Positions 34,752-43,974 of a DNA stretch of 64,000 bases are shown in pieces; the first letter of the stretch is position 1, and each line of letters begins with the position of its first letter. This DNA comes from Deltaproteobacteria bacterium. GTDB taxonomy: Bacteria > Desulfobacterota > Syntrophia > Syntrophales > UBA5619. The notes beneath the pieces were generated by a model that was not told the DNA's origin, searched no databases, and was given only the letters and a program-made list of their open reading frames with translations. The position numbers and the translations under genes are program-made. The stretch covers positions 1-64,000 of the forward strand of contig JAKAFS010000004.1 in the NCBI GenBank assembly GCA_021817825.1, given 5' to 3'.

Positions 34752-37295
34752 TTATGAGGGGTCCTGCAAAATTATTTCCCGGGCGGTTCCGCCGGCGTGG
34801 GCGGCAAAAAGGGCGGCGGTCTTCAGGATCCGCACCTCCTGGAGCGCCTCGCTGGTCAGCCCAAGGACGCCGGAAAGGATTTCCGTCGGGCGGACGGTCC
34901 CGCGGGGGCTCATGTGGGCGGAGAGCCGAATCCGCAAGCCGGCGCGGTCGAGGGTCGCATCGGCGACAAAGGGACGGATCTCCTTGACGGCGGGCTTGCC
35001 GTTCGCTTCCCGGACGACGTTGAAATGGTCCGCAGCCAGAAAGGCGCCGAGCGCCGCCTCGATCCGGTCCAGTTCCCCGGCCGGCGTCTCTTCGGGCAGG
35101 ACGAGGTCATAGGTGAATCCCACCACCAGTTCGGCCAGGGAAAAGGCGCGCGGGGGAAGCTCCTGCACCGCCGTGATGGCGACCCCCTCGGGAAGCGCCG
35201 CGTTGATCTTGGCGATCAGCGGGTCGAGCGATCCTTTCGGTTCCCAGATGCGCAGATCGGCGAATTCACAGCGGCTTTCCATGCCGACCGAGGTGGCCCC
35301 GGCAAAGGAGATCCGCGGGTGGGGGTGGTATCCCTGGGAGTAGACAAAGGAAAAACCGCCGATGGTCATCGCCCGGTAGAGGGCCGACGAAAGCTCCAGA
35401 TGGGAGAGAAAACGGGCCGGCCCCAGTTTGGTGAAACGGATCCGGAGCGCCTTTTCGAAATTTCCTTCCCCGGCCCGGTCGGCGTAGCGGGAGGCCAGCG
35501 TCCCGACCGGGGCATCGGCCGGGGCGGTCACGGGACGGATGGTTTTATGGTCGCAGACGCCGCAGTCGCCGCAGGCGCCGGTCCGGCAATCGGGCGTCGG
35601 CTCGCCCTTTTGGGCCCGAGAGGCCTCGGCCAGGAGGAATGCCCGGCTGACGCCGCAATCGACGATCTCCCAGGGGAATCGTTCGGCCGGGTCCCGCTCC
35701 CGCAGGTAGGCGGCCGGGTCGATGCCCGTTTTTCCCAGCGCCTCTTCCCAGAGGTCGAACCGGAAACGGTCGCTCCAGCCGTCGAAACGGCAGCCGAGCC
35801 GGAAGGCCGCTTCAATGAGCGCCCCGGTCTCCTCGCCGCCCCGGGAGAGGACGCCTTCCAGCAGGCTCATCCTAGCGTCGTGCCATTTGACGCTGATGTT
35901 CCGGTGCTTCAGGCGATTCCGGAAAAATTCCTGGCGGCTGGCCGTCTCGGCCATGCCGATCTGGCGCTGCCACTGGAAGGGGGTGTGGGGTTTGGGGACG
36001 AAGGTGGAAAGGCTGACCGTGACCTGGCCCCGGTTGCCGGCCGTCCGGAGGACCTTGTGGGCCAGATCCGCGATCCCTTCGAGGTCCTCTTCCCGCTCGT
36101 CCGGAAGGCCGAGCATGAAGTAGAGCTTCACCGACTTCCAGCCGGCGGCAAAGACCCGTTCCGTGGTGGCCAGGAGTTCGGCTTCCGTATTTCCCTTGTT
36201 GATGACGTCTCTGAGGCGCTGGGTGCCTGCCTCGGGGGCCAGCGTGAAGCTCGTCTTCCGGACCCGCCTTATCGCCTCGATCAGGTTGGGGGTGAGGGTT
36301 TCCGACCGCAGCGACGGGAGGGCCAGGGCGATCCTTTGGGCATAGTACCGGTCCATGAGCGTCTTTAGGAGCGGTTCGATGAGCGAGTAGTCTCCGGAAC
36401 TGAGCGAAAGAAGGGATATTTCGTCATGTCCCGTCGCCTGCAGCATCGCCTCGGCCATTTCCTCCAAGACGGCCGGGGTCCGCTCCCGGACGGGCCGCCA
36501 GACCATCCCGGCCTGGCAGAAGCGGCAGCCGCGGGTGCAGCCCCGGGCGACCTCCAGGGTGATCCGGTCGTGGATCGTCTTCATGAGGGGGACGACGGGG
36601 CACAAAGGGACGCGCCAAGCGTCGAGATCGGCGATGATCCGTTTTTTGATTCGCCTTTCGCCCTCATGAAGGCCGGGCACGTAGACGCCGGGAATCGCGG
36701 CCAGGGCGGCGAGCCGGTCCCGGCGCGTGCCGCTTTTGCTCTTGACCTCCCGGATGGCAGCAGCGATTTCGCCTACGGCCTCCTCTCCTTCGCCGATGAC
36801 GAAGGCATCGATGAAGGGGCTCAGGGGAGCGGGATTGAAGGCCGAAGGACCCCCGGCAATGACCAGGGGGTGCGCCTCGCCGCGTTCGGAGCGGTGCAGG
36901 GGGATGCCGCCCAGCTCCAGCATCGTCAGGACATTGGTATAGGAAAGTTCGTATTGGAGTGAAAAGCCCACGATGTCGAAGGCGGACAGCGGCCGCTGCG
37001 CTTCCAGGGAACAGAGGGGCAAGGAACGCCGGCGCAGTTCCCGCTCCATGTCCGGCCAGGGGGCGTACACGCGCTCGCAGGCGGTGTCGGGAAGGGCGTT
37101 CAGGACGGCGTAGAGGATCTGGAAGCCCAGGTGGGACATGCCGACCTCATAGGCATCGGGGAAGGCCAAACAGAAGTGCAGTTGGCCTTTTGCCTCCTTG
37201 ATGCGCGGGGCGTTTACCTCGCCGCCGGTATAACGGCTGGGTTTTTCCAGGTTGAGCAGCCACCCGCCTAAATCAGTGCATATTTTATCGGTCAT
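34752..37295 (-). CDS. B12-binding radical SAM protein fused to DUF2344 (TIGR03960/TIGR03936-type)
   Basis: 847 residues from the ATG at 37295; the ORF track's N-terminus belongs to another frame. The N-terminal third resembles a cobalamin-binding fold (FPDAYEVGMSHLGFQILYAVLN), then the radical SAM cluster in EVARGCTRGCRFCQAG (CxxxCxxC), a Cys-rich linker (CRTGACGDCGVCDHK) and the C-terminal DUF2344 (LRIRFTKLGPARFLSHLELSSALYRA). Such fusions are common near rplU-rpmA in deltaproteobacteria. A role in tRNA or ribosome modification is suspected for the family; the reaction is unknown. It overlaps the upstream gene stop. Confidence 0.88.
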   Translation of the reverse strand: MTDKICTDLGGWLLNLEKPSRYTGGEVNAPRIKEAKGQLHFCLAFPDAYEVGMSHLGFQILYAVLNALPDTACERVYAPWPDMERELRRRSLPLCSLEAQRPLSAFDIVGFSLQYELSYTNVLTMLELGGIPLHRSERGEAHPLVIAGGPSAFNPAPLSPFIDAFVIGEGEEAVGEIAAAIREVKSKSGTRRDRLAALAAIPGVYVPGLHEGERRIKKRIIADLDAWRVPLCPVVPLMKTIHDRITLEVARGCTRGCRFCQAGMVWRPVRERTPAVLEEMAEAMLQATGHDEISLLSLSSGDYSLIEPLLKTLMDRYYAQRIALALPSLRSETLTPNLIEAIRRVRKTSFTLAPEAGTQRLRDVINKGNTEAELLATTERVFAAGWKSVKLYFMLGLPDEREEDLEGIADLAHKVLRTAGNRGQVTVSLSTFVPKPHTPFQWQRQIGMAETASRQEFFRNRLKHRNISVKWHDARMSLLEGVLSRGGEETGALIEAAFRLGCRFDGWSDRFRFDLWEEALGKTGIDPAAYLRERDPAERFPWEIVDCGVSRAFLLAEASRAQKGEPTPDCRTGACGDCGVCDHKTIRPVTAPADAPVGTLASRYADRAGEGNFEKALRIRFTKLGPARFLSHLELSSALYRAMTIGGFSFVYSQGYHPHPRISFAGATSVGMESRCEFADLRIWEPKGSLDPLIAKINAALPEGVAITAVQELPPRAFSLAELVVGFTYDLVLPEETPAGELDRIEAALGAFLAADHFNVVREANGKPAVKEIRPFVADATLDRAGLRIRLSAHMSPRGTVRPTEILSGVLGLTSEALQEVRILKTAALFAAHAGGTAREIILQDPS

Positions 37296-37747
37296 GCCGT
37301 TGTCTCTTTCTCTTTTCCGACTGCGTAACGGTAAGGGTCCTTCGTGATCTCCCGGTAGCGGGAGCGGGCAAAGCGGCGCGGAAAGTCCGGGCGCGCCAGA
37401 TAGGGGAGCGTGTCCCTGCCAAAGGCGGCGATCAACTCCTGCACCGTCCGCTCTCCCTGGAGATGCGGAACGAAACTCCGCTCCATCCGGTATTCGAAGG
37501 AGGGCTCGGCGCCGAACACCCGTTGCACTTCGGCGTAGTGGTCCGGGAGGTCGAAATCGCCGGGGTGAAGCTCCAGGGTCATCCTGAAGAGGAGTTCCAC
37601 CTTTTGGGTATCGGCGGCGATCGGGCGGGAGAGGTCCCAGACCTCGACCGTCTGCCCGTTGGCCAGGAGGATGCTTTCTCTGAGTTGCATGCGCGAAATC
37701 GATTGCCTCTTTTCCGGAATGGACGCTTTTCGTCGCACCCATATCAC
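37292..37747 (-). CDS. Hypothetical protein, DUF4416-like in context
   Basis: 151 residues if the GTG behind AAGGG is the start; a later ATG (37690) would give 132. I do not recognise it with confidence. It has no membrane segment or signal. The N-terminal part reads LRESILLANGQTVEVWDLSRPIAADTQKVELLFRM and the C-terminus is basic (PRRFARSRYREITKDPYRY). Its stop overlaps the start of the radical SAM-DUF2344 gene, so the two are coupled and may share a job. The DUF4416 label is a weak guess from neighbourhood only. Confidence 0.55.
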   Translation of the reverse strand: MIWVRRKASIPEKRQSISRMQLRESILLANGQTVEVWDLSRPIAADTQKVELLFRMTLELHPGDFDLPDHYAEVQRVFGAEPSFEYRMERSFVPHLQGERTVQELIAAFGRDTLPYLARPDFPRRFARSRYREITKDPYRYAVGKEKETTA

Positions 37748-37822
37748 CTTTGCCCTTGACCTGCAATGCCGTTCCTCATATATATCGCCGCAGCTCTAAA
37801 GATAGGAATGCCCTAAGTCACG

Positions 37823-38644
37823 ATGAACGAACCTTTTCTCCCTCTCTGCCAGCCCGATGGCGGCAAGTCCTGCGGGGCCTGCTGCGGCATCTACAACTAT
37901 GTGGACAGTTCCCGGGAGGCGCTGACCAGCCGTCTGCGCAGCCGGACGGAGCGCTTTTCCCGCACGGTCCGCGGTCCCGAGGATCTTTTGGCCTTCTCCC
38001 GGGCCGTCCGCGCCGAGGAGGATCAGAATAAACGCTTCGAGGTGATCTACTGCTGCGAATACGCCGGGTTTCTCGATGCCGGAGAGCGGCGCGTCGGCTG
38101 CCTGCTCCATCCTGCGCAGAACAACGGCCGCGACATGCGCGACGTTTCCTTTTACGGCCGCGAGCTCTGCGACGGCCATTTCTGTCCCAGCTACCATTTT
38201 CTCAGCCGGACGGAGCAGCGGATCCTCATGGAGCTGCTGGACGACTGGTATCTCTACGGCCTGTGCCTTACGGACATCGACTTTGTCAAAGGGTACTTCC
38301 GCCATCTCGCCGATTCCTTGGGGGAGATGCCGCCTCCGGAGCGGTTTTTGGGGGACGCGGCCCGAAAGATCGCCCTTGCCTTTTTCGGCTTCAAGCTGAC
38401 CTGGCCGTTCCGCTCCACCGACGCGAACCGTTTCGGCCGTTTCTATTTCGACGGCGCCCAGCATATGATTCGACATATCGACTACGAGGCACTGGGGAGC
38501 GAGCGCTCGCGCTATGACGGGATCTTCCTCAGCCTGACCTCGGTGTTTCGGGACCGCGGGGAACTCCTCCTTGCCGAAGAAATGGTCCGGGAAAATATTG
38601 CCGCCCTGGCCGCTGCGGTGGGAAAAGGGCCTGATTTTCGTTGA
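37823..38644 (+). CDS. Cysteine-rich protein, YkgJ-like cluster
   Basis: 273 residues with 10 Cys in the first half: KSCGACCGIYNY (CxxCC), IYCCEYAGFL, VGCLLHP and RELCDGHFCPSYHFL. This spacing resembles YkgJ-type proteins thought to bind a Zn or Fe-S centre. The second half is helical without a known motif. No signal peptide, so cytoplasmic. It is divergent from the radical SAM gene and 110 nt upstream of hpt. Function unknown. Confidence 0.7.
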   Translation: MNEPFLPLCQPDGGKSCGACCGIYNYVDSSREALTSRLRSRTERFSRTVRGPEDLLAFSRAVRAEEDQNKRFEVIYCCEYAGFLDAGERRVGCLLHPAQNNGRDMRDVSFYGRELCDGHFCPSYHFLSRTEQRILMELLDDWYLYGLCLTDIDFVKGYFRHLADSLGEMPPPERFLGDAARKIALAFFGFKLTWPFRSTDANRFGRFYFDGAQHMIRHIDYEALGSERSRYDGIFLSLTSVFRDRGELLLAEEMVRENIAALAAAVGKGPDFR

Positions 38645-38754
38645 CATGGCGTGCGACGTCGTTTAGTGTACGCAGGCGATGCCCGATTGGGGAACCCGCG
38701 ACGGGAAAAATGGCGTCGCGGCAGGGAAAAACCCTTGCACCGGAGGTGGAATCG

Positions 38755-39285
38755 ATGGCGGAGGACGCGCCGGACATTCTCTTGACAAAAGAGCGTATCG
38801 CCCAGCGGGTCGCGGAGTTGGCCGCCCAGATCTCTGCAGAGCACCGGGGGGGCGAGTTGCTGGTTGTCGGCGTGCTCAACGGGGCCTTTGTCTTCATGGC
38901 CGATCTGATCCGCGCCCTGACCGTTCCCTGCTCCGTCGATTTCGTCCGGCTGGCCAGCTACAGCGGCTGCGAGAGTTGCGGGCAGGTCCGGATCACCAAG
39001 GACCTGGAGACGCCGGTCGCGGGGCGGGATCTGCTCGTCGTGGAAGACATCGTCGATACGGGGCTGACCCTCTCCTGGCTTGTGGAGGCCTTGCGGGTGC
39101 GGCAGCCGGCCTCGCTCAAGGTCTGCGCCTTTCTGGACAAGAAGGAGCGCCGGAAGGTTCCCTTCGAGGCCGATTATGTGGGATTTGCCATTCCCGACCG
39201 GTTCATCGTCGGCTATGGGCTCGATTATAACGAACGGTATCGTTATCTCCCGGATGTGTGCGTACTCCGGGATACTGCATCTTAG
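38755..39285 (+). CDS. hpt: Hypoxanthine phosphoribosyltransferase
   Basis: Purine salvage enzyme, 176 residues from the ATG behind CGGAGGTGG. The PRPP site is VVEDIVDTGLTL; VVGVLNGAFVFMADLIR and DYVGFAIPDRFIVGYGLDYNERYR are typical. The longer ORF-track start has no support. It lies 9 nt before the zinc-ribbon protein gene. Confidence 0.95.
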   Translation: MAEDAPDILLTKERIAQRVAELAAQISAEHRGGELLVVGVLNGAFVFMADLIRALTVPCSVDFVRLASYSGCESCGQVRITKDLETPVAGRDLLVVEDIVDTGLTLSWLVEALRVRQPASLKVCAFLDKKERRKVPFEADYVGFAIPDRFIVGYGLDYNERYRYLPDVCVLRDTAS

Positions 39286-39294
39286 GGGGAAACT

Positions 39295-40350
39295 ATGATT
39301 ATCCGGTGTCGGAAATGCGAAACACGGTTTCGATTTGACGAGGCGCTGATCCATGGGGATGGCGTATGGGTGCGTTGCAGCCGCTGCCAGAACGTCTTTT
39401 TTCAGGAGCGGCCCTCCGAGGGCTTTCCCCCTTCCGCCCCGGCCGTCGCCCATGAAGTGCCTTCCGTGCGGATCAGCGATGCCCGGCGTCCTTCCGATGA
39501 CCGCTTTCCCCCGGCCGAGGAGCGTTCCTTCCGGGACGAACTGGACCAGGCCGGGGCCGCGCTTGCCCGTGAAGAGGGAGACCGGGACGGCTTTGAGTCC
39601 GCCCGGAGCGGTCGGTGGGAGAGGGGGGCCGACGAGATCGGCCAGCGGTCTGCTTCCGACGGCGACGAGAGGGATTTGGCGTCCGTTCCGCTCCGCGATG
39701 CCGAGACCGATCTCGATCAGGAGGAGACGGAAGAGGACGACGATCTTTATGACGGCGAACCGGAGCCGAAACGGCGGATGGGGTTGATCCTGAAGATTTT
39801 CGCCCTGCTGCTCTTCACCGTCCTGGTCGTGGGCGGGGTGTATCTCTGGCTCTTTCCGGAGGTCCGGACCATGGCCCTGGGATGGGCGTCCCCCTGGCTG
39901 AAGACCATTCCCGGCATTGAAAAGCTTATCGGGACCGAGGAGGCCAAGAAGAAGGAAAGCATGGTGGCGCCGGTGCGCATCAAGGACATCCGGCAGCGCA
40001 CCGTGGCCAATCTCCTCGCGGGGAACCTCCGCGTTCTGGAGGGGGTGGCGGTCAACCAGTCGCCTTATCCCCTGGCGCGGATCCGGGTCAAACTGGTCAT
40101 TTCCGACGCCTATGACGTCGTTTTGGGCGAAAAGACCGTCTTTGGCGGCAACACCCTGACCGATGTGGAGCTGAGCACCCTGGCGGAGCCCGAGATCCAA
40201 CGGGAACTTTCCAATCCCCAGGGAAGCGATGTGGCCAACGAAAGGGTCCTGCCCAACGGCGAGATCCCCTTCATGATCGTCTTTGGCCAGGAGCAGAACG
40301 GGGCGATCAAGACGGTGGTCATGCCCGCCGGAGCCGACCGGGCCCAGTAA
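39295..40350 (+). CDS. Zinc-ribbon (MJ0042-type) membrane protein with DUF3426
   Basis: 351 residues. The N-terminus MIIRCRKCETRFRFDE...CSRCQNVFF is a CxxC-CxxC MJ0042 finger. An acidic low-complexity linker (residues about 45-155) follows, then one membrane helix (LILKIFALLLFTVLVVGGVYLWLF), then a DUF3426-like beta domain (VAVNQSPYPLARIRVKLVISDAYD). Finger in the cytoplasm and beta domain outside is the expected topology. Function is unknown; it ends at a strong terminator. Confidence 0.87.
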   Translation: MIIRCRKCETRFRFDEALIHGDGVWVRCSRCQNVFFQERPSEGFPPSAPAVAHEVPSVRISDARRPSDDRFPPAEERSFRDELDQAGAALAREEGDRDGFESARSGRWERGADEIGQRSASDGDERDLASVPLRDAETDLDQEETEEDDDLYDGEPEPKRRMGLILKIFALLLFTVLVVGGVYLWLFPEVRTMALGWASPWLKTIPGIEKLIGTEEAKKKESMVAPVRIKDIRQRTVANLLAGNLRVLEGVAVNQSPYPLARIRVKLVISDAYDVVLGEKTVFGGNTLTDVELSTLAEPEIQRELSNPQGSDVANERVLPNGEIPFMIVFGQEQNGAIKTVVMPAGADRAQ

Positions 40351-40381
40351 AGACCATTCTTGCGAATCCCGACAAAACCAA

Positions 40382-40411
40382 AAAGGGCATGGTCTTTCGA
40401 CCATGCCCTTT
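40382..40411 (+). terminator. Terminator after the zinc-ribbon gene
   Basis: AAAGGGCATGGTC pairs with GACCATGCCCTTT (13 bp, 4-nt loop), followed by GGCTTTTTC. It ends the hpt-zinc-ribbon transcript just before tag. Confidence 0.93.
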
Positions 40412-40433
40412 GGCTTTTTCCTCTGTGAGGTTT

Positions 40434-41024
40434 ATGATGACGCGCTGCGGCTGGGTCAATGAAAAGAACGAATTGTACGTGAAATATCACGATCGGGAGT
40501 GGGGCGTGCCGCTGCATGACGACAGAAGGCTCTTTGAAATGCTCACCCTGGAAGGCGCGCAGGCCGGGCTTTCCTGGGAAACCATTTTAAAGAAGAGGGA
40601 AAACTATCGCGTTGCCTTTGACGGCTTTGATCCCCGAATCGTTTCCGGCTATGGGGACAGGGAAGAAAAACAGCTGCTACAGAACCCGGGGATTGTCCGC
40701 AATCGGTTGAAAATCAGCTCCACGATCCTGAACGCCAAGGTCTTTCTCGCGATCCAGAAGGAATTCGGAAGCTTCGATGGCTATCTCTGGAAGTTCGTCG
40801 ATCATTCCCCGATTCAAAATGCTTTAAAAACCATGCAGGACATTCCGCCCAAAACGGAGTTGTCCGATGCCATATCGAAAGATCTGAAGCAGCGGGGCAT
40901 GAAATTCGTGGGATCCACGATCATCTATGCCTTTATGCAGGCCGTCGGCATGGTCAATGACCATACGACGGATTGCTTTCGCTACGAAGAAATCAAGAAC
41001 GGGAAGATTCAAAGAAAAAAGTGA
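40434..41024 (+). CDS. tag: DNA-3-methyladenine glycosylase I
   Basis: Base-excision repair enzyme for alkylated adenine. 196 residues from the ATG behind GTGAGG. RCGWVNEKNELYVKYHDREWGVPLHDDRRLFEML is the typical N-terminus with the first zinc ligand; LTLEGAQAGLSWETILKKRENYR and VNDHTTDCFRYEE (zinc His/Cys) complete it. Codon usage is slightly more AT-rich than the neighbours. Confidence 0.96.
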   Translation: MMTRCGWVNEKNELYVKYHDREWGVPLHDDRRLFEMLTLEGAQAGLSWETILKKRENYRVAFDGFDPRIVSGYGDREEKQLLQNPGIVRNRLKISSTILNAKVFLAIQKEFGSFDGYLWKFVDHSPIQNALKTMQDIPPKTELSDAISKDLKQRGMKFVGSTIIYAFMQAVGMVNDHTTDCFRYEEIKNGKIQRKK

Positions 41025-41130
41025 TCTGACGATCGTTTCAACCTGATTCAGGCGCCGATCGGGTCTATCCCAATACTTTTGTGCCTTTTCTGGAACACCA
41101 CGCGCAGTCGTGACCGCGCATCTGCCGTCG

Positions 41131-41763
41131 CTAGAGGCCGAGGGCGGCGAGGATCCGGTTCTGGGAGATGACCCCTTCGCGCAGGACCACCGGCGGGGTG
41201 ACGGTGACATCGAGGATCGTCGAGCCCCGGCCGCCTTCCGTTTTTCCCCCGGCCACGACGGCATCGAGCGCATCGCCGAAGGTCACCGCGGCATCCCGGG
41301 CAGAGGAGCACTCCGGCCCCCCGGAAAGGTTGGCGCTCGTCGCCGTCAGCGGCCCTTCCAGGCCGGCCGCCAGGAGCCGGGCGACGGGGTGGCTGGAAAC
41401 GCGGATCCCGATCTTGCCGGTGCCGGCCGTGAGACGCGGAAGAACCGCTGCCGAGGCCTTGAAAACCAGGGTCAGCGGTCCCGGCCAGAAGGCTTGCATG
41501 AGGACGCGGGCCGCCGCCGGGATCTCCTCCACGAGGGGTGTAACGGCGCTTTCATCGGCGACGATGACGGCGACGGGATTGCTAAAATCGCGCCCCTTCA
41601 CCTGAAAGAGCCGGTCCACGGCCGACTCGCTCGTCGCGTCGGCGCCGAGGCCGTAGAAGGTCTCGGTGGGAAAGGCCAGGACGCCCCCTCGGCGCAGGAT
41701 CTGCACCGATTCGGCGATGGCGGCGTCGCCCGGATTGATGTCGGCGATGGGCAGCAGGCGCAT
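41131..41763 (-). CDS. L-threonylcarbamoyladenylate synthase (Sua5/YciO/YrdC)
   Basis: Makes threonylcarbamoyl-AMP for the t6A modification of tRNA. 210 residues: GGVLAFPTETFYGLGADATSESAV, VKGRDFSNPVAVIVAD, FWPGPLTLVFKA and IGIRVSSHPVARLL fit the family; ATSANLSGGPECSSARDA is the adenylate region. The C-terminal Sua5 domain is absent, so it is TsaC length. Its ATG overlaps the purE stop (TAATG). A YciO-type protein of unknown role is the alternative. Confidence 0.88.
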   Translation of the reverse strand: MRLLPIADINPGDAAIAESVQILRRGGVLAFPTETFYGLGADATSESAVDRLFQVKGRDFSNPVAVIVADESAVTPLVEEIPAAARVLMQAFWPGPLTLVFKASAAVLPRLTAGTGKIGIRVSSHPVARLLAAGLEGPLTATSANLSGGPECSSARDAAVTFGDALDAVVAGGKTEGGRGSTILDVTVTPPVVLREGVISQNRILAALGL

Positions 41764-42263
41764 TATTTCAAATTCTCGTGCTTTCTCTCCACGTCGCTGG
41801 CCATCTTTTTGATGTAGGCCTGGAGCTTTTTCAGGAGATCCTCGTCCTCCAGGGAGAGGATGCGGACGGCCAGCAACGCGGCGTTTTTCGCCCCTGCCTT
41901 GCCGATCGCCATGGTGGCCACGGGAATCCCCCCCGGCATCTGGACCGTGGCCAGCAGGGCGTCGAGCCCCTTGAGCGACGTGGCGTCGATGGGGACGCCG
42001 ATGACCGGCAGCAGGGTCTGCGACGCGATGACCCCGGCCAGGTGGGCCGCGGCCCCGGCGCCGACGATGATGATCCTCACCCCTCGTTTCGCCGCCCCGT
42101 GGGCGAAGGCGGTGGTCCGCTCCGGCGTCCGGTGGGCCGAAGTCAGGAAGAGTTCGTTGGCAATTCCGAATTCGTTCAGGGTCTTGACCGACTCTTCCAT
42201 GACCGAAAGATCGGAATCGCTCCCCATGACGACGCTGACGAGAACTTCTGACTTTTGCTGCAT
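41763..42263 (-). CDS. purE: N5-carboxyaminoimidazole ribonucleotide mutase
   Basis: 166 residues; VVMGSDSDLSVMEESVKTLNEFGI and TSAHRTPERT hold the substrate site, AGAAAHLAGVIASQTLLPVIGVPI the core. Class I PurE needs PurK, which is not in the window. It overlaps the tsaC-like gene and is separated from purH by a terminator. Confidence 0.97.
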   Translation of the reverse strand: MQQKSEVLVSVVMGSDSDLSVMEESVKTLNEFGIANELFLTSAHRTPERTTAFAHGAAKRGVRIIIVGAGAAAHLAGVIASQTLLPVIGVPIDATSLKGLDALLATVQMPGGIPVATMAIGKAGAKNAALLAVRILSLEDEDLLKKLQAYIKKMASDVERKHENLK

Positions 42264-42300
42264 GTGAACAACTCCTTAGAGATAATAAAGTGGAAAAGCC

Positions 42301-42329
42301 GGGATCGCTCCCGAAACAGGAGCGATCCC
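42301..42329 (-). terminator. Terminator after purH
   Basis: Perfect 11-bp stem GGGATCGCTCC/GGAGCGATCCC, 7-nt loop, followed on the minus strand by GGCTTTTCC. It lies 51 nt beyond the purH stop and makes purD-purH separate from purE. Confidence 0.75.
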
Positions 42330-42380
42330 ACCTTTTGGAAAATCAACTACAGAAAAATTCGGTTTTCAGGCCGCTCTGCT

Positions 42381-43952
42381 CTAGTGTTTGAAATGGCGCA
42401 TCCCCGTGAAGATCATCGCCATCCCGTGTTCGTCGGCGGCCTGGATGACCTCCTCGTCGCGGATCGATCCCCCCGGCTCGATGATCGCCGTGATCCCCGC
42501 CTCGGCGGCCATATCCACGCCGTCCCTAAAGGGGAAGAAGGCGTCGGAGCCCACGACGCAGCCCGCCGTCGGCAGGACCGCCTTCATCTTGGCGATCTTC
42601 ACCGAATCGACGCGGCTCGTCTGACCCGCCCCCACGCCGACCAGCTGGTCCTTGGTCGTATAGACGATGGCGTTGGATTTGACATGCTTGACCATGCGCC
42701 AGGCGAACTCCAGGGCCTGATATTCGGCCTCCGTCGGGACCCTTTTCGAGACCACCTGGGCCTGACGGATGTCGAAGGGGACCAGATCCCGTTCCTGGAC
42801 GAGAAGTCCGCCCATGACGCGGCGGAAGTCGTAGCCCGAGGAGCGCTTCGTGCAGGAGACCGGGATTTCGAGGACCCGGACGTTTTTCTTCGTCCCCAGC
42901 AGCTCCAGCGCCTCGGCGCTGTAGGCGGGGGCAATGATCACCTCGAAGAAGATCTTGACCAGCTCCTCGGCCGCCTTTTTGTCTACCGGGCCGTTGAAGG
43001 CGACGATGCCGCCGAAGGCCGAGACCGGGTCGCCGGCCATGGCCTTCAGGAAGGCCTCGGCCATGTCGCCGCTGGAGGTGGCCGCGCCGCAGGGGTTGGC
43101 ATGCTTGATGATCACGCAGCCGGGAAGGGGGAGATCGGAGGCGACCTGCCAGGCGGCGTCGCCGTCCATGATGTTGTTGTACGACAGTTCCTTGCCCTGG
43201 AGCTGCCGCCCGTTCGAGAGGGCCGAGAGCTGCGGGTCCTTCTCGCGGTAGAAGGCCGCCTTCTGGTGCGGGTTTTCGCCGTAGCGCAGGTCCTGGGCCT
43301 TGGCGAACTGGCAGGAGAAGGTGTCGGGGAAGTCCCGCTTTTCTTCACTGCCGCTGGAAAGGAGCCCCAGGTAGTTCGAGATGGCCCCGTCGTAGCGGGC
43401 CGTCAACTGGAAGGTCTTCTTGGCCAGTGCGAAGTTGGTCGCCTCCGAGATCTTGCCGCCCGTCTCTTTCATTTCCGCGAGGATCTTCGCGTAGTCTTCG
43501 GGATCGGTGACCACCGAGACGAACCGGTAGTTCTTCGCGGCGGCGCGGAGCATCGTGGGGCCGCCGATGTCGATGTTCTCGATGGCGTGGTCCAGAGAGC
43601 ACCCCTCCTTGGCGACCGTGTCCTCGAAGCGGTAGAGGTTGATGACCGCCATGTCGATGAGGCCGATCCCGTGCTCCTTTAAGGCCTGCATGTGGCCCGC
43701 ATTGTCCCGGAGCCCCAGGAGTCCCCCGTGGATCTTGGGATGGAGGGTCTTGAGCCTGCCGTCCATCATCTCCGGAAAGCCCGTGTACTCCGAGACGTCC
43801 TTGACCGTCACGCCGCTCGCCCGCAGCTGGGCCGCGGTGCCGCCCGTGGAAAGGATCTCGACGCCGTAGGCCTGGAGCCCCTGGGCGAAGCCGACGATTC
43901 CCTGCTTGTCCGTCACGCTGATCAGTACCCGTTTGATGTCGTTGAACTGCAT
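42381..43952 (-). CDS. purH: Bifunctional AICAR transformylase/IMP cyclohydrolase
   Basis: Last two steps of IMP synthesis. 523 residues: the N-terminal MGS-like cyclohydrolase domain ([36 protein letters not shown]) and C-terminal transformylase domain ([58 protein letters not shown]). Starts 22 nt after purD behind AGGGAGAC. Confidence 0.98.
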   Translation of the reverse strand: MQFNDIKRVLISVTDKQGIVGFAQGLQAYGVEILSTGGTAAQLRASGVTVKDVSEYTGFPEMMDGRLKTLHPKIHGGLLGLRDNAGHMQALKEHGIGLIDMAVINLYRFEDTVAKEGCSLDHAIENIDIGGPTMLRAAAKNYRFVSVVTDPEDYAKILAEMKETGGKISEATNFALAKKTFQLTARYDGAISNYLGLLSSGSEEKRDFPDTFSCQFAKAQDLRYGENPHQKAAFYREKDPQLSALSNGRQLQGKELSYNNIMDGDAAWQVASDLPLPGCVIIKHANPCGAATSSGDMAEAFLKAMAGDPVSAFGGIVAFNGPVDKKAAEELVKIFFEVIIAPAYSAEALELLGTKKNVRVLEIPVSCTKRSSGYDFRRVMGGLLVQERDLVPFDIRQAQVVSKRVPTEAEYQALEFAWRMVKHVKSNAIVYTTKDQLVGVGAGQTSRVDSVKIAKMKAVLPTAGCVVGSDAFFPFRDGVDMAAEAGITAIIEPGGSIRDEEVIQAADEHGMAMIFTGMRHFKH

Positions 43953-43974
43953 AGTTGTCTCCCTGTTAATGGAT

